Shown: positions 25,507 to 38,828 of the stretch, one piece after another | Layout: each line of letters opens with the position of its first letter | Numbering within the stretch: the first letter of the stretch is position 1 | Assembly: GCA_008360975.2 (NCBI GenBank) | Contig: CM039182.1 | Span: 86,397,405 to 86,461,404, forward strand | Reading direction: 5' to 3' | Source: Lichenostomus cassidix | Lineage: Eukaryota > Chordata > Aves > Passeriformes > Meliphagidae | Length of the DNA: 64,000 bases | Notes under the pieces: model-generated | Databases searched by the model: none | Told to the model about the DNA's origin: nothing | What the model saw: only the letters and a program-made list of their open reading frames with translations | Translations under genes and position numbers: made by a program

Positions 25507-26680
25507 CCTGAGCATTGATTACTTGTATAGCTGCACCCCCAGGACACAGCAATAAAAGAATACCATTTCATTTGGCACAACTGATGCTTGGAGGAAATGA
25601 TGCTTGACATAACACAGAGAAAAATAAATATAAGACAAATATACATCAGAATGCTGCATACCAACAACTCCAAAGTCACTTTTACAATTTTAGAAGCTTA
25701 GATGTGTGCAAAAGAAAATAGTGAAATTTGCTTTGCAGCCAGATTGCCAACCTTACCTCATGCTTAATAGTACTTTACCTCACAAAGCACACGACTACAG
25801 TTCAGCATGATGTAGCAGGAGAAAACCTATTCCAAAACGTGGAGTAAAAAGGCTTTTTTCTACAGACATTATGGAGAAGTTCAGCAGAAGTGATCAAGGA
25901 AAACAAGTCTGTAGCCACATACCCATAGGGATATACAAATTAGGTCCTCCTGAACTGCTTCTGGAAGTGACAGCAAACCAACAAAGGGTGTTGTGGCAGA
26001 GACAACACATGAAACCCATTTCTATTAAACAAAGAAATAGGTTGTTGTGCAATGTATGTGATGAATTTTCTTAAGAAAGAAAAGAGTTTTCTTATGAAAG
26101 TTTTGTGGAGGTCTAAGAGGAGCAACAACACAGGAGAAAAGTGGGAAATTCTAAATATCAAACAGACTTTACAGCCTCTTGCACAAAGAAATGAGAAAAT
26201 CATGGCCTATCAGGTGAGAAGTCACAGCTCTGCAGGGCATCCCTAGATGAGAGACGTGGGGAACTGGGAATAACAGCTGCACTGCAAGCAAGCCAGGCAC
26301 TGCCATGGGAGGCAATAGCATCACTTCTTGTGTCTCCTCCTGCCTCAGCACCACAAACCATCCCCACCATTCTTCTCTGTGTAGCTGCTTTCACTAAGCA
26401 AACATAGCTGATCTGAAAGGAATTTATGAAAGAAGTGGTTTTTAAATGCTAGTGCAGATTTATCACTTTATAGGAAAGATACACATTTGAAATAAAGGGT
26501 GACAAATTTTCCCAACTATAAGGGTTTCTTTTCTAGTTCAGAGTGATTTAGTTTGTCAAATATAATTCATTACCCGCCCCCCAACTCGACTTTCCTATAA
26601 GGTGATTAAATGTCTGCTTTCTGTTGCAAGAATCACCACCTGACAGTTATAAAATAAAATCATGAGATGACTAGTGCTCC

Positions 26681-26719
26681 ATTATATATGTATATTGTAT
26701 ATGTATATAACATATATAA
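26681..26719. repeat. TA/TG-type AT-rich microsatellite
   Basis: An impure alternating run of TATA and TATG steps, self-complementary in parts and so able to form a cruciform. It is intronic, with no coding content. Confidence 0.85.
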
Positions 26720-27525
26720 AAAGCAGATACACTGGTGTAATTAGCTGATTAACAGCCATGCTGTAATTGCCATGCTTTAAATCCGTAATATTTGTGCACC
26801 CAACTCTCCCCTCAGAATTCAACTCTAAATATGTCAAAAGTGATGGCACTGCCATACACATAGAGGCAGGCAATTTCCAAATGTTCATGCTGTAACCTCC
26901 TCTGTGATCTCCTGCTGGAAGAGAGCACGTTGTGACACTCAAATAATGTTCACAGTTAGTATGCCTCTTCAAAATGGCCACTCCAATAAAGAAAGACTAT
27001 TATCCACTCTCAACAGAAGAAAAGTACAATCAAAACTAGTCACTGCTGTCTTCAAATGAGCCATTTTCCCGAAGGCTGTATACCAAATGCCTCTTCTTCT
27101 GCAAACAGACCTTGCACAAATCAGGAAAATACAAACACAAGGATATTCCAGTTTGTACACCTAGCGTGTTTCTGATATAAAAGTTATGAAAACTGACTTA
27201 TTTTTATATAAGCTTTTCTAAGATTGTTACTAGACCTGATTTCTTACCCAGAACTTTTCTCATTTGTTCAAGTATATGCACTCAGTCTGACCTTTAAAGC
27301 TGAGCTTTTATCAGTTCTTAAACTGTATCTGATATATATGTATAAAATATGCTCTGTTCTGACAGCCACTTCTACTCAGGTCATTGCACGATGAACTTTA
27401 CACAGCAACTTGGAGATGAACAAATTGAACTGTAACAACAGGTTAAGATAATGTTTGGAAAATGCCTCATTACATCATACATTAATTTTATGATTTCCCT
27501 ACAGACAAGAAGCAACAGACCTTAC

Positions 27526-27588
27526 ATTAGGGTCCTGCAGACTGGAGGTCTTACTGGGATTTACAAAAGAGGTCTCTTCTTTCACAGC
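27526..27588 (-). CDS. 63-bp in-frame cassette exon, unidentified protein
   Basis: The exon has an acceptor CCTTCTTTTAACAG and a donor AAT then GTAAGG, both close to consensus. It is exactly 21 codons and open only in phase 0; the other two frames hit stops. It encodes AVKEETSFVNPSKTSSLQDP plus Asn, acidic then Ser/Thr-rich. Length divisible by three with phase 0 at both ends makes it removable without a frameshift, which is typical of regulated cassette exons. It follows the 38703-38828 exon, which also ends in phase 0, so a direct join is in frame. Its downstream partner is not identified, because the next firm exon begins in phase 2. Confidence 0.62.
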
Positions 27589-30500
27589 CTGTTAAAAGAA
27601 GGAGCCAAAGTTTAGTACAACATATATGCACTTAGGATAATACAACTGTTTATTAAAAAATGTTCCTGTAAGCACCTCAGAACACTGCAGTACCCAAAAT
27701 GCCTACTCTGGCCAGATTTAAAAGGCATGATCTTTTTGAGTTTTCATCTCCTACAGCTAAGATTCACTGTCATGAGATACCATGTACAATGTGCAGGGCA
27801 ATAGTGTAAGGAAGAGATTGGTATTGGAAGAGAAAGAAAGGAACACTGACATATATGGTTCCTCCAGAAAGCACTTGGGCGGAAATCATACAAAATCTAC
27901 AGAGGCGAACATACTGTAGTTGAGTTGTCCTTTCAGTTGGAGTAGAATAAATATTTATGTAGCCTAACTGAAATAATGATGCCAACTTTTCATTCAGTCT
28001 TTGAGAACCTAACTGAAAAATGTGATCCCCTACATATATTCACACTGTATGCACAATTCACAGAAAATCTCACCCACTACTGCTCTCTGCTAAATTACAG
28101 AGTCCTGTCTCTCACATGCCATTTGTCTGTAGAAAATACTAGTATTGCAAAATAGCTTACATGGAAATTGCTTTATCACCTAGGAAATGCCCAATTTGGG
28201 CAGGTGTTGATATACTCTTCAACTGAGATGCAGTGTTCCACAATCCATGTGTAAATGGCACTGTGAGCATAACACTGCATCCCCTACAGAAAACACTGAC
28301 TAAAGAGACAAGACTGTCTCCAAATCAGTCAGGGACTTCTCAGACTGTGACATTTGCATCCTGCTACATGAGTAGAAGAGAACTGAAATGGTCCCACGAC
28401 AGAGTGATTTTTCAGTGTTCAGTATCTAAACCACAGTAATTTGAGGCCTTAGGTCCAGATCAAATTAAATTAAATGTGTCAGTCTAATCCTCTTAAAATG
28501 GGATGAAACAGATTTCTTCAAATCCATCAAATCCAAATCAAAGGATTTTACAGACATGTAAAAATATTGTAAATGTTATGTAAGACCTTCCATTCAATAC
28601 AAATTGATGTATTCCATTTGAGGGTACTCATAGGAAAAGGAAACAAAATCAAAGCTGAGTTTCTTCTATAACTTAACAATGAACTCAAATAAAAAGATCA
28701 GTAGGGAAATGCTATGCTCAATGTGTGGGGAAATCACCCAAGCTGGAATAGTTTAGGGCTTGTTTTCCCCTTGTGCCAGAAGGAACAAAACCTTCATTGC
28801 CACTTCCAAGATCATTGTTTACCAGACCATCAGCCATGGTGGGAAGAGACTGTTCCAGCTTGTACACACAATTAACTGTATGGGCAATTAAACTGGAACC
28901 ACTGGAAGCCTGGCAGAAAGCAAACTCTGTTCTGAGCCTACTCCAACCCGGGAAAGCACCTGAGGTGATGAGCTGAAGAGCATTTTGAGACAAGTCCCTT
29001 AGTAGGAAGTTCATCCCTTCCTATTAGAACTGTTGCACCTTGGATATTGATACCAAACCCACTATCAGCAGAGGGGGGACCCTCTGACCCTCATCAGCAG
29101 GTTTATCCCTCTCCTAGGGGGCTAGTTTACACAGAGGAAGCTAGTTTACTGCTAGGTTACTTGGAGGAGAACAGCATCAACTGCAAGTACTGGAGAAGCT
29201 CCACTCAAACATATTGTCTCTACATATTTGGGTTTAATCTCCCCCAGCCAGAGGTTTCCTCAGTCCTGTGCAAATAATTCAGAAATTAAGGAATCAGATA
29301 AATGTGGGACATAATCACACCATCCCCATCATTGTAACTCAGCCATCAAATGTTTTGCTGCTAAGGTTTTCAGTGAATTAGCATCACATCATAAATAATT
29401 TTGGGATTGGGAATGCAATTTTAAAATTCTAATAAATTTCTAGCTTTAAGAAATTCAGCTCAGCTTTAGAAAACTTTTTTTATTGTCTTCTAGTAGCTCT
29501 GTCTAGCATAATGTTTATTCAGAATCTATTGCTTTCTTGAAAAGAAAGAAAAAAAATCTTTAAGGACTTGAGAGAAAGCATTGAAAATCATTCTTTGTTG
29601 GCATAGATGAGCAGTGGAAGCAATATTTCTTTGTTCTACAGAAATTATAATGCTTTTTATAAAACTGTTTAGTTTCTGAAAGCTGTAAACATGAATCCAG
29701 CTGTCAGAAATCTAATAAAAAGTCTCTTCTTCCACACTGATGTCTTAACAACATTTTATTGTTAAGCCTGTCAAGCTAGGTGCTTATTATGTGTCAAATT
29801 GGTTACTTTTTAAAACTATAAATTTGAGTTTATTCCAATTTTCACCAAATTAATTGATCTCCATTTTAAGATGCACTTGAACACAACAATAGAAAAGAGA
29901 TTACAGAGATCAAGAACACAATGCAGGGGTTGTGACCAGTAATGAAATTATTAAAATTCCACCTACTTAAATGCTATAAGCCATGGATCTCATTAGCCAG
30001 CTGAGAGGGCTTCACTGTGTTAGACCCTTGGTCTCTTCTCAGCTCTGTGACTACATTACTGCTCTCTTTTGTCTTCTCTGCATTAGAAGGCTAAGCCTGC
30101 ATCACAAGAAGTCATGTATTCCTCAACAGCATGACCAGCATTCTCCAGTGAAAATAAATTTATCTCGGTACTAATTTTCCCTGTTATTACTCATGCTTTA
30201 GAGATCAGAAAAGACTCCTGTACCTACAAGTAAGCACTGCAGACCAACGAGCAAGTAATCCTACTCTAAACTGTAAGGAGAGAGGGAGCATGCAAAGAAA
30301 TGGGGAGGCCTGAACAGGCTCAGGTGATGAGGTCTGCCCTCAGGGTGCCATGGGGTGTGCATTGGCAGGTACAGATTAATAAGGATGGGCTCATTCTTCT
30401 CACCTTATGCCTCTCCTCCCTATCTGAGGATGAACAGACATGGGAAAATGTTATCCTTGCAAACCCTTCTGCAAAGGGCTCCATCTGTCAGAAACTGTAC

Positions 30501-32600
30501 CACCCTCGCTTCATTGAGGGCTTGCTGGCTTTTGGCTTTTAGTCTGTTTCAGGAGGAGAACAGGAAGTCATCAAGTGGCAGCCTGTTGCTTTCATTTTTC
30601 TTCTTAACACTGCAAATCGCAGTCACAGAAGGACTTCCTCAGCCTTACTGAAAAGATGTTACTGTAGGACAAGGGTTATACTTGTAGACAGCTCTTACAA
30701 TGTAATTCCCAGATGGTTTGCCTTCATTTGAAAACAAGTGCAGCTGCTGGGGCCAGGATTTGGGTTTCCATTGCAGGATGCCTTCCAGCAGTGGAGCAAG
30801 GGGACTTAGCCAAGGGCACCAGGAGGTGCCTGGTGGGGAATGTTCCTAGAGAGCTGGGCAGAAGCTCTCACCCACTCAAAGCCCAGCACTGAGCTGTGTA
30901 AGAAAGAGGCAGAAGCAAAGAATGGAACTGCTCAGATCTTAACTAAGGCAGATTCTCCCCTCCCACAGAGGCTGCTGCTCTGAGGGAGAGATTTCAGGGC
31001 ATAGCAGACCTGGAAGCCTGAATTATACAGAAGCAGATTCATTTAATAATTACCCAAAGGAAAACAAGCTACTCTTCTGGCTACCAGACTGCAAACCAAA
31101 TTAAAGGTTCATCCATATAATCCATCTGCACAATGCCATTCTCTTTTTTTAATCTGCACCAGGCCCAGAGCAAAAGAAAAATCATTAATGTTCTGATTTC
31201 ATATGCCATTAACTTTCTGGATAGTGTTAGAAACAGGGAAAGAAATATTTTATCATTTTAAGCATTACTTTATACTATTTAGGGACCAGAAACACGACTA
31301 GGCAGCAATGCCATTGCACAGGCTCTCTTCATAGATGATTGCAAAGAAATACTAGTTTCACCAAAGAATGAAAAGAGCAGAAAAGTATCTAAGTAATATC
31401 AAATTGTGCCCACAGCTCTCTAAGTCCTCTACCTATGGCATTCTGGGAGTTCTCAGACTGCTTTTCAGTTAACTCCTGAGCACTGCTAATCCCCACTACT
31501 GTCCTGGCAGTTGGGTCCTTTGGAGCTTTAGAGAGGGGGTGGATGCTCCAGGGATACTACACCAGACTCTGCTGAGCTTTCTAGAGCGGGTGGGAACAAT
31601 TTCTGGCCCATGGGAGTAATCCCATGCATGAATTCATAAATCCCGGTGACTGGATTTGCCTAGTGAACAGCAGCTCCTTAGATTTTCTTCTGAAGAGAGA
31701 GTTAGCCCCAGGACAGTGAAGAACAGGACCTTAAAGTGGAAATTGGTTGCACTAGGCATTTAACAAGAGGGAAAATACAGTAAAGACAGAATTTTGGGTA
31801 CAGCCTTCTGTGATTTCACCTCCAGTGGGGCACTGTGCAAGGCAGTCTGTGTTTTTCATGCCTCAAGCAAGTGCCATGGGGAGCTAGTGCCATCTGTGTC
31901 TCTCCTCTATCACAAGGGGGATTGCTGGGGCTTTCACCTCTACTGAAAATAGGAATACCTTGGATAAGTAAAAAACGTCAGGGAGAATCAGACCACTGCA
32001 GCCGAGGAGGAGTGTCAAGTTCTCATCTGTGAAAGATGAGGGTCTAGAAGGCTCATTGGAAACATATGATGGCTCTTATTTAGCCATTTCACAAAGTTCT
32101 CAGTCACAGAAATGAAGGGAGAGCAACACAGCATTTACATGTTGGAGATCTTCAAAGGTAGGGAAGCAATGACTCTCACTGCAGCGGCATGGAAATACGT
32201 CTCTATCTTGGCTCTTTCTGACTCTGTAATGATGCTAAGGAGGTCTGAATCATATTTGATTTTTCAGCTCTTTATCAACATTTTTATCTTTTGTCAGCCA
32301 CGCCAAATGTTGGCTGATCTCATTAGATAATACAGGCTAAGGAACATGTCATCAGGAAGAATGTTCTGCCAAGGTAAACCTACCTCGGTGATTTAATATG
32401 TCAAACGTATCTTTTGAGGCACAAAAGCATGATGTTTATGTCTCTTGGGAATAGACTACTCTGTTTTTTCCCTCTGAACGAGGCCTGGCACCATGGGCTA
32501 TGGCAGGGCTCTTACACATCAAGGCAATTAACAGTACTTGTCTCATCATGTCCTGGCACTTCGATACACGCCAGAGAGGAGACATAGCTGACATACTCAC

Positions 32601-32689
32601 GGTGCAATCTCAGAGTCTTGTGACACCACTGCCACGTTTGCCTCCACTATCCCAGGGAATAAACTGAAGATCTCATCAGTTCTCACATT
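32601..32689 (-). CDS. Candidate alternative exon, unidentified protein
   Basis: This is an 89-bp open segment ending in a good donor (GCACC then GTGAGTATG). The acceptor (TTTACATAAACAG) has a poor pyrimidine tract. It reads as 29 codons plus two bases, phase 0 to 2, starting NVRTDEIFSLFPG and ending VVSQDSEIA. The phases are exactly those needed to link the 38703 exon (ends 0) to the 14534 exon (starts 2) if the 27526 exon is skipped. The open frame extends a further 20 or so codons upstream, so the true acceptor could differ. Weak splicing and lack of homology evidence keep confidence low. Confidence 0.3.
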
Positions 32690-35600
32690 CTGTTTATGTA
32701 AATCCTTACTCCCCTTCTGTACCTCCATTAAGGCTGCCACATCATTTCCTCAGTTCCCTCCCCTGATTTTGGGGTATCATTGCTGACACGCTTCTAATGA
32801 CCTGCCATGTATCATTTATTCATCACACACAATCAAAATGTTGTATTTTTATACCTGTAGCACCATCAAATTCCTGTAGCCTCATTTTTAAAGTTGAGCA
32901 AACCTGTTTCCACATAGCAACTGAACACAGATAATTTGAAGCTGAGCCATTTTTAAATTCCATTGTTATGAACAATTATAATTGATGCGATGTTGCACTT
33001 GCTGCCGTTCCCATTCTAGAGTCTCAGTGCAGTTGCTTCTTTTTACCTAACCTGAAACTTGACAGTGAGTTTATTGCTCATCCAAGTGGGTGACTAACAG
33101 CAACAGCTTTAGCAAGGAAGGCACAGTGTACATATTGAGCTGTGTAAGCTTCCCCCACAGCCTGAACACCTCAGCTGCGACCTGTTATACTCACATAATT
33201 TCAGTTCTGATCTCTGTGCAAAGACTGTCAAATTGTGCAGTAGCTCAGTGCTGTGAATAAGGATGGGTGGAGGGAGGGAGGAAAGGAGGAGAGGGAAGCA
33301 AACAGCACCTAATTCATGATGGAAGAAGGCTGAAATGTTGGAAAAGCTGATCCTTTCAAGGTACTTAAGTCAACATCTAGTGAAAGCTAAGAATTCCTCT
33401 GGGGATCCAGAAGGATTTGTTTAAGTCCTATTATAAGAAAGATCGCATATGATTATAAATCCTCAAGTGTCTTCCCCTCACCTACTCTATTTTCATTCAT
33501 GACCTGATTAGGGTTTGAATCCAGATCTCCTTAAGTGAATAAAGCTCCAAAGACTCAGCTTACATAAAGACAGTGAATTTTTTCTAGAAATGCATGGCAA
33601 AAGCATCTGGACTTTGAAGATGACAAGTCCTTACACTTGAATCTTTCCTTAAAGGAGACAGAACACAAAAAAAGACAAAGAATCATCAGAAATGTAGCTG
33701 TGACAGACTGGCACTGTGGATCACCTCACATATGCACCTTTTCTACCACAAATAATGCATAGATCCCAGTCTCATTTACATGGCAGTCATGGCTTGCATC
33801 TATGTAGAGAGCACAGGATGACACCACTATCCTGCACGACCTGAGGATTTTTCTGTGCTATGGTCCAGTCCTTTCCTCAAGGCAACTCTGGACAGCACAG
33901 GCAATCTGCACTTGCTCACATATTTGCAATACTTAAGGAAAAACGACATGATACTCTGCCTGTACTTGTTTCTAGGACAGGGAGAAAAAAGAGAGATGGC
34001 TATCGACCTGGCCTAAAAATTTACATGTGTATAGACTTGTAGAGAAAGTTAGTGTGTGAAAAGAATTAGAGGACTGAATGTCCCTTTGTTCAGGCTAAAT
34101 GTTCCTCTGTTTACTGAGAACCAAGGCAGGGGAATCAACGGCTGGAGAACCCAAACCAGGCTGATTGAAGATACCTCTTACTGGCCATTGGGGTTTCCAT
34201 TGGGGTTGAGAAAGGAGAAACAAATAGGATTTTGAATGCTCTTTGTAAGGAAGCCTGCATCTCCAAACCACCTTTTCTCACCACTTTTTTTCTCAGCAAA
34301 CAACCCATAATGCTCAGCAAGGGGCAGCTCAGTAGTAATGTCACCTCTATTTGTCTTCTATAAACTGCACTGCAAAAATGTAACTTCAGAGTGAGCTTGG
34401 CCTTCCTTTGTCTGCAGACAAGGGGAAGAGTGAGTGATGCAAAAATCAGCTGCAATAGGAATCTGAGGGAAATGGTATCCTTCCCTGTGCAACCTGCTAG
34501 ACGCACATCAGCTGAAGGATTTAGGAAAGCCTGTATTCTGGTGCAGAATACAACCACCACCTGTAGATGACAAATTACAAGAACACAGCACACACCGCCT
34601 GCCAAAATAAAAAGCCCTGCTGAGATAGCTGTACGTTTGCTCAGGAGCCTGTGCTTAATTTTAAGGATAATTAGGATTTGTCCAAAGCCAAAGTGGAGAT
34701 AAATAGCAACTGAAACCTGCAAGTATCAATCATTCATCACATGGGCCATGAACTGTTTGGCAAAAGAGACTCTTTGTGATACTAACAAGTCATGTCTGCT
34801 CAACCACAGCATATCAGCACTGACTCATGAAAGCTGCAAAGGGGTTTTAAATGCTGGGGAGAGCTGGTCTTTTGTATTCTGACAGCTTCTTACTGCTGCT
34901 TTATACTATTCCCTCTCAAATGAAGAGTCTGGAATACATGCAATAAAAAAAAAAAAAAAGAAAAAGATTTGTCAGTTGCTTCACAGTGTTTAGGGCTCCC
35001 CTGGAGCTTAATTATGTGGGAACCGTGACATGCAGTCTGTCAGCCAAAAGGTGGCAGATCCCTGTGGCACAGTTGGAGAGGTGTGCTGTGAAACATTACT
35101 CATTTGCTCTCGCCCTACAGGTAACTGTACAGCATGGCCTTTGCAAACCACAGGTTCCCACAGTTGCATGTGGGTTCCTCACATTTCTCACCTGTAGTGT
35201 CCATGGCAGGGAGCATCTAGATCCAGCATCCCCATGCACATTGCAGTTTGATTCTACATTTAGCTGAGTGGAACAAAAATATTCCTGTCTTCACCAAATA
35301 AAAACAAACAAAACCAAAAAACAACACCCTCACTCTTGTTAGTTTTCTACTGCTCTGAAACTCTAAACCACAAGCAGGGCTAAGTGATCAGCACCCTAAC
35401 TTTACAAATTTTCTGTCTCTAAGTCAGGGTCATACCTATGGGAGATGTATCGTTCCCTAGGAATGTGATAAACAGCTCTTTAGCACAATTCTGCAATGAA
35501 GTAGCACGGAGATCATATTCCAGAATATGTTTTCAAATGTCTAGCATCATTTCCCCTAGTTTCATTTTTTAAATCATAAGCACTGGAATAATTAATTTCT

Positions 35601-36058
35601 AAGGCTCTCTCTCGTGTTGGTGTCTAGCTGCCATAAAAAAAAAGAAAAACTACAGAAAATCTCTGTCCCAGCTCATATTTTCCATTTGCAAACATTTACT
35701 TCATTCTCCGAATTAACAAGGAACAGCTTCTCTACTACATGCAGGAGGTGCTTTCATAAACTTGTCACATCCTGATGTTAGTAGCATATGGTATTGAAAA
35801 TATTCCTACTGCTTGAAGGGAGAGCTGTTACAAATACTTCAAGCAACAGTTTGGTAATTTTGGATGCAATCCTATAGTGCACCAATATTTTTCTCATGCT
35901 TTTAAACCTAACCATGTGATGAAGATGCCCCATGAAGATTCAGAAAGAATGAGTTGGACCATAGATTTTTGGGGCCCTTAGAAGAGCATTTAGTTTCAAA
36001 TACCAGCATAAGAGAAAGTTTTTCTTTCTTCCTCCTTTTACAAACTAGAGGGGCAAAT

Positions 36059-36102
36059 CCTCTTTTTCTTTTCTTTTCTTTTTCTTTCTTTTTTTTTTTT
36101 TT
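36059..36102. repeat. TTTCT-type polypyrimidine tract
   Basis: A 44-bp run of T with regularly spaced C, ending in a pure T run. It is simple sequence inside an intron of the minus-strand gene, where it reads as purine. Confidence 0.9.
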
Positions 36103-38702
36103 GTGCTATCACAAAATATGGGAATAACTGTGCTCTACATGAGGAAAAGCAAGACTACCTTGCTTAACAACTCGAGGAATACAGGCTGTGCCTTACACAA
36201 TCTAGATGTACTTCTTGCCCTGGTTGCCTAGTAAATTGAAACATGACAGTACAAAAAAGAAGAGATGAGAAATTGGGGGTGTTATGAATAAGGCCAGAAG
36301 GCAAGACTTCTCAGGGATATAATATGGAACTGGCATCAAAAGATAGAATTGGGAAGAGGATAACATCATTAGTCCTCCAGACATACTGAGCAGCAGGATA
36401 TGTCAGATGGGGTCAAAGAGGGGCAGGATCACAGTCCTGGGGGAATAAATGGACTTAAATAGTTGTCTTCCATGAAGACAACTATTCCTTATCTGCTGCC
36501 TCAAGAGGATGCTGTGTCTCTCAGCAGTGTAATTCCACCTCAGCACACTTTTCCCAGAAGATGACTGAACTGCCACTGGGAAATGGCTTAGCTACTGGTA
36601 TTCAGCTAGTTGTTTGGGCGGCTGGGGACAGGTAGAGAAGATAACTGGGTGATTTATCAGGTCCTCCTGTAGCTGCCTTCCCTTCTCCCGTTTTCTAGAT
36701 GGTAGATGTTGTATTTCTACTGATTCCTTCACCATGAACATTTTTCCTATCCTTTTCAATGTTCGTGTAGCCACAGCTTCTTACTGTAACAGCTGATCAT
36801 TGCCTGGTCTCTGCCTGCTTATATTTTTGCAGTGTATCTGGGAAGGGTGATCTGTCATAATTGACAGGAGGGGAGCTCAAGTGCAGAAGAACTCATCTCT
36901 AGTTACACAGGCAATTTTGTGGATAAGCAGGCAGTTGAATGAGGATTTCTAAGATTAAGGTGACATCCTAATTTACTGGCTATAAATCTTAAGCCATACT
37001 TTGTTAGCGCTGAAAGCTTCAGGGATTTCAAACTGAACTGTATGCCATTTTTTTTCCACAATATATGCTATGCTGCAACAGTCTTTATTCCTTCCCCTGA
37101 AATAATAAGACTTTTCTCATTGAGGCCAAATCTACAGACATCTACTTAATCCAATCTGACTTTTAAAGCCTTGTGAAAAACAACACAGGCAAGAAGGAAA
37201 AGATGAATGCTCAGTTTGCTCTGAAAGTTATTTACAACATAGCAGCAGCTAAAGAATACGATTATGGCAGAAAAAGCAACCCAGGATGTTTTCCCTTGGA
37301 AAGCCTCAGAGTGAAAAATAAAGGCAGGGCAGGTCAATTGAGAGATGAATACATTAAGCACATTTCCTATCTTGCCTTAATAATGTTGTATTCTGAATGC
37401 AGCAGCACTCACTGCTTCCAGCATTTAACTTTCCAGTCAAACATGACCATTGAGAATATTCAGGAGAAAATACAAATATGAGAAGTATACCATGACATAC
37501 TGTAGAAAAGACACACAGGAAAAACAGAGGGTAAACCCAAGGGCAGAAATATGCTGCATAAAACACAGTTGATATAACACAGAATTCAGAGAGGTAAGAG
37601 AACTGCTTTAAGCAAAAACAAACAGGAAAAAAAAAAACCCTGAACAACTCCTTCCTCCTCATGCTGCCAGATTTATGGTTTCTGCTATTGAAAACTAGGG
37701 CAGTCTGAATAACCAAATTTTGATACTTCCTTAGATCTAGCTAGACCAGATGTAATCTAGATCTCAAATGAAAGATCTGCCAGGGAACAACAAATACACA
37801 AAGCTGATTGTTAACAAAGTCCTTTGCAGGGCAAGTTGACCTGGTATGTTATTGTGAAAAGAAACAAAGCAATAGAAATACCAACATAATTTGTATTCAA
37901 AGAGAATAGTGTGCTCAAGGATACCACAGGAACTTGGGATAAGAATTATACAATCTTTCTGCCTCTATTTTTGTTCCTAAGACATCGTATTTGGCTTTAT
38001 TTTTTGGTGCTGATGGCATTATCTTTTGTCCACAAATTGTACTTGAAAAGAATTACACATTTTAGGTTTCAATAGATTTACCTCTGACTGGGTAAATACT
38101 TTTTTACAGTCATTCTATTTAGCATCAGTTTTCAGTTGCATGGCATCATTAAGAGTGTTTTTGAAACAGGATGTATCTAATGTAAACACTAACCAAGCAG
38201 TGAAAATAGAAGCTTAAAATTTACTTAAAGGCACACAAACAACTAGGAAAACAAAAGACTAGATAACATATCACCCTCAGACATCTAAAGTTAATCCCCT
38301 GAAATAAAGGTTGAATTTGGATGTGTAGATATTATCATTAGAACACTCTTAACCACAGTTTCCCTGAGTGGTGGGTAGCCTCAGAAAACTCCAGAGGTTA
38401 CTCTTTCTCAGCTATAAAGTAAGTAAAAGCTACAGCGACAAAACAGAGATTTCCTGAGGCTATCTCTTCTATTTTCTCAGCCTCTTCTGGCTGTATTAAT
38501 CATGTCAGTTAGGACAAATTTCCTGCTTCCACTATATCAATCATTTTGAGTTACCTGAAGAAACTGCAGAGCAGCTAGAGAATGCTATATCAATGTGTAT
38601 GCTCGACTGAAAATAAGGTGCTTCCTCAGGAATGATGTGATTTTGGAAAATTGGTGAAAGCTACACCAAAACTAAAAAAGCAGAGTATTAAACACAGATT
38701 AC

Positions 38703-38828
38703 CTGGGCACCTACTCTAAAAGCAGCTTCCACTTGAGCTTTGAGGATGTTGCACTTCAAATGATCAGGTACAGATGAAGGTGACACAGGGGCATGAAGAG
38801 TCTTTTCTGGTACCTTCTTCTCTTCACC
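38703..38828 (-). CDS. 126-bp coding exon with an amphipathic helix segment, unidentified protein
   Basis: The acceptor is TTTTTTTATTAAATACAG and the donor is GCCCAG then GTAATC. The exon is exactly 42 codons, and only phase 0 is open. It begins GEEKKVPEKTLHAPVSPSS, a charged then Pro/Ser-rich linker, and continues VPDHLKCNILKAQVEAAFR, which has the spacing of an amphipathic helix, ending VGAQ. Because it is in phase 0 at both ends it could be a cassette exon, and it joins in frame to the 27526-27588 exon. The upstream firm exon (54010-54191) ends in phase 1, so one or more exons of total length 2 mod 3 should lie in the 15 kb between, or the two are not adjacent in the same transcript. The protein was not recognised. 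Confidence 0.72.

Larger units (their letters stand above)
14639..27525. other. Long intronic stretch with at least one undetected or optional exon
   Basis: This is 12.9 kb between two minus-strand exons whose phases do not match (0 upstream, 2 downstream). A direct splice would break the frame, so an unseen exon of length 2 mod 3 should lie here, or the 27526 exon is used in transcripts that differ from those using 14534. I found a 28-bp splice-bounded segment (19968-19995) but nothing firm. The stretch also holds a poly(A) run (18600-18616), a duplicated 16-mer (25473-25506) and an AT microsatellite (26681-26719). No CR1 copy was clear. Confidence 0.6.
27589..38702. other. Intronic stretch between the 38703 and 27526 exons
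   Basis: This is 11.1 kb of mostly AT-rich intron. It contains one weak exon candidate (32601-32689), an A run at about 34945-34959, a purine tract near 33266-33299 and a long pyrimidine tract at 36059-36102. A 195-codon open frame on the minus strand (34135-34722) begins with TTG rather than ATG and shows no splice logic. It is not called as a gene. No CR1 copy was recognised. Confidence 0.6.

Noticed and set aside
34135..34722. 195-codon minus-strand open frame with hydrophobic segments, faintly reminiscent of a claudin-type third membrane span
   Set aside because: It begins with TTG, the first true ATG is far inside, most of the length lacks membrane-protein logic, and no splice pair frames it. 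Treated as chance.
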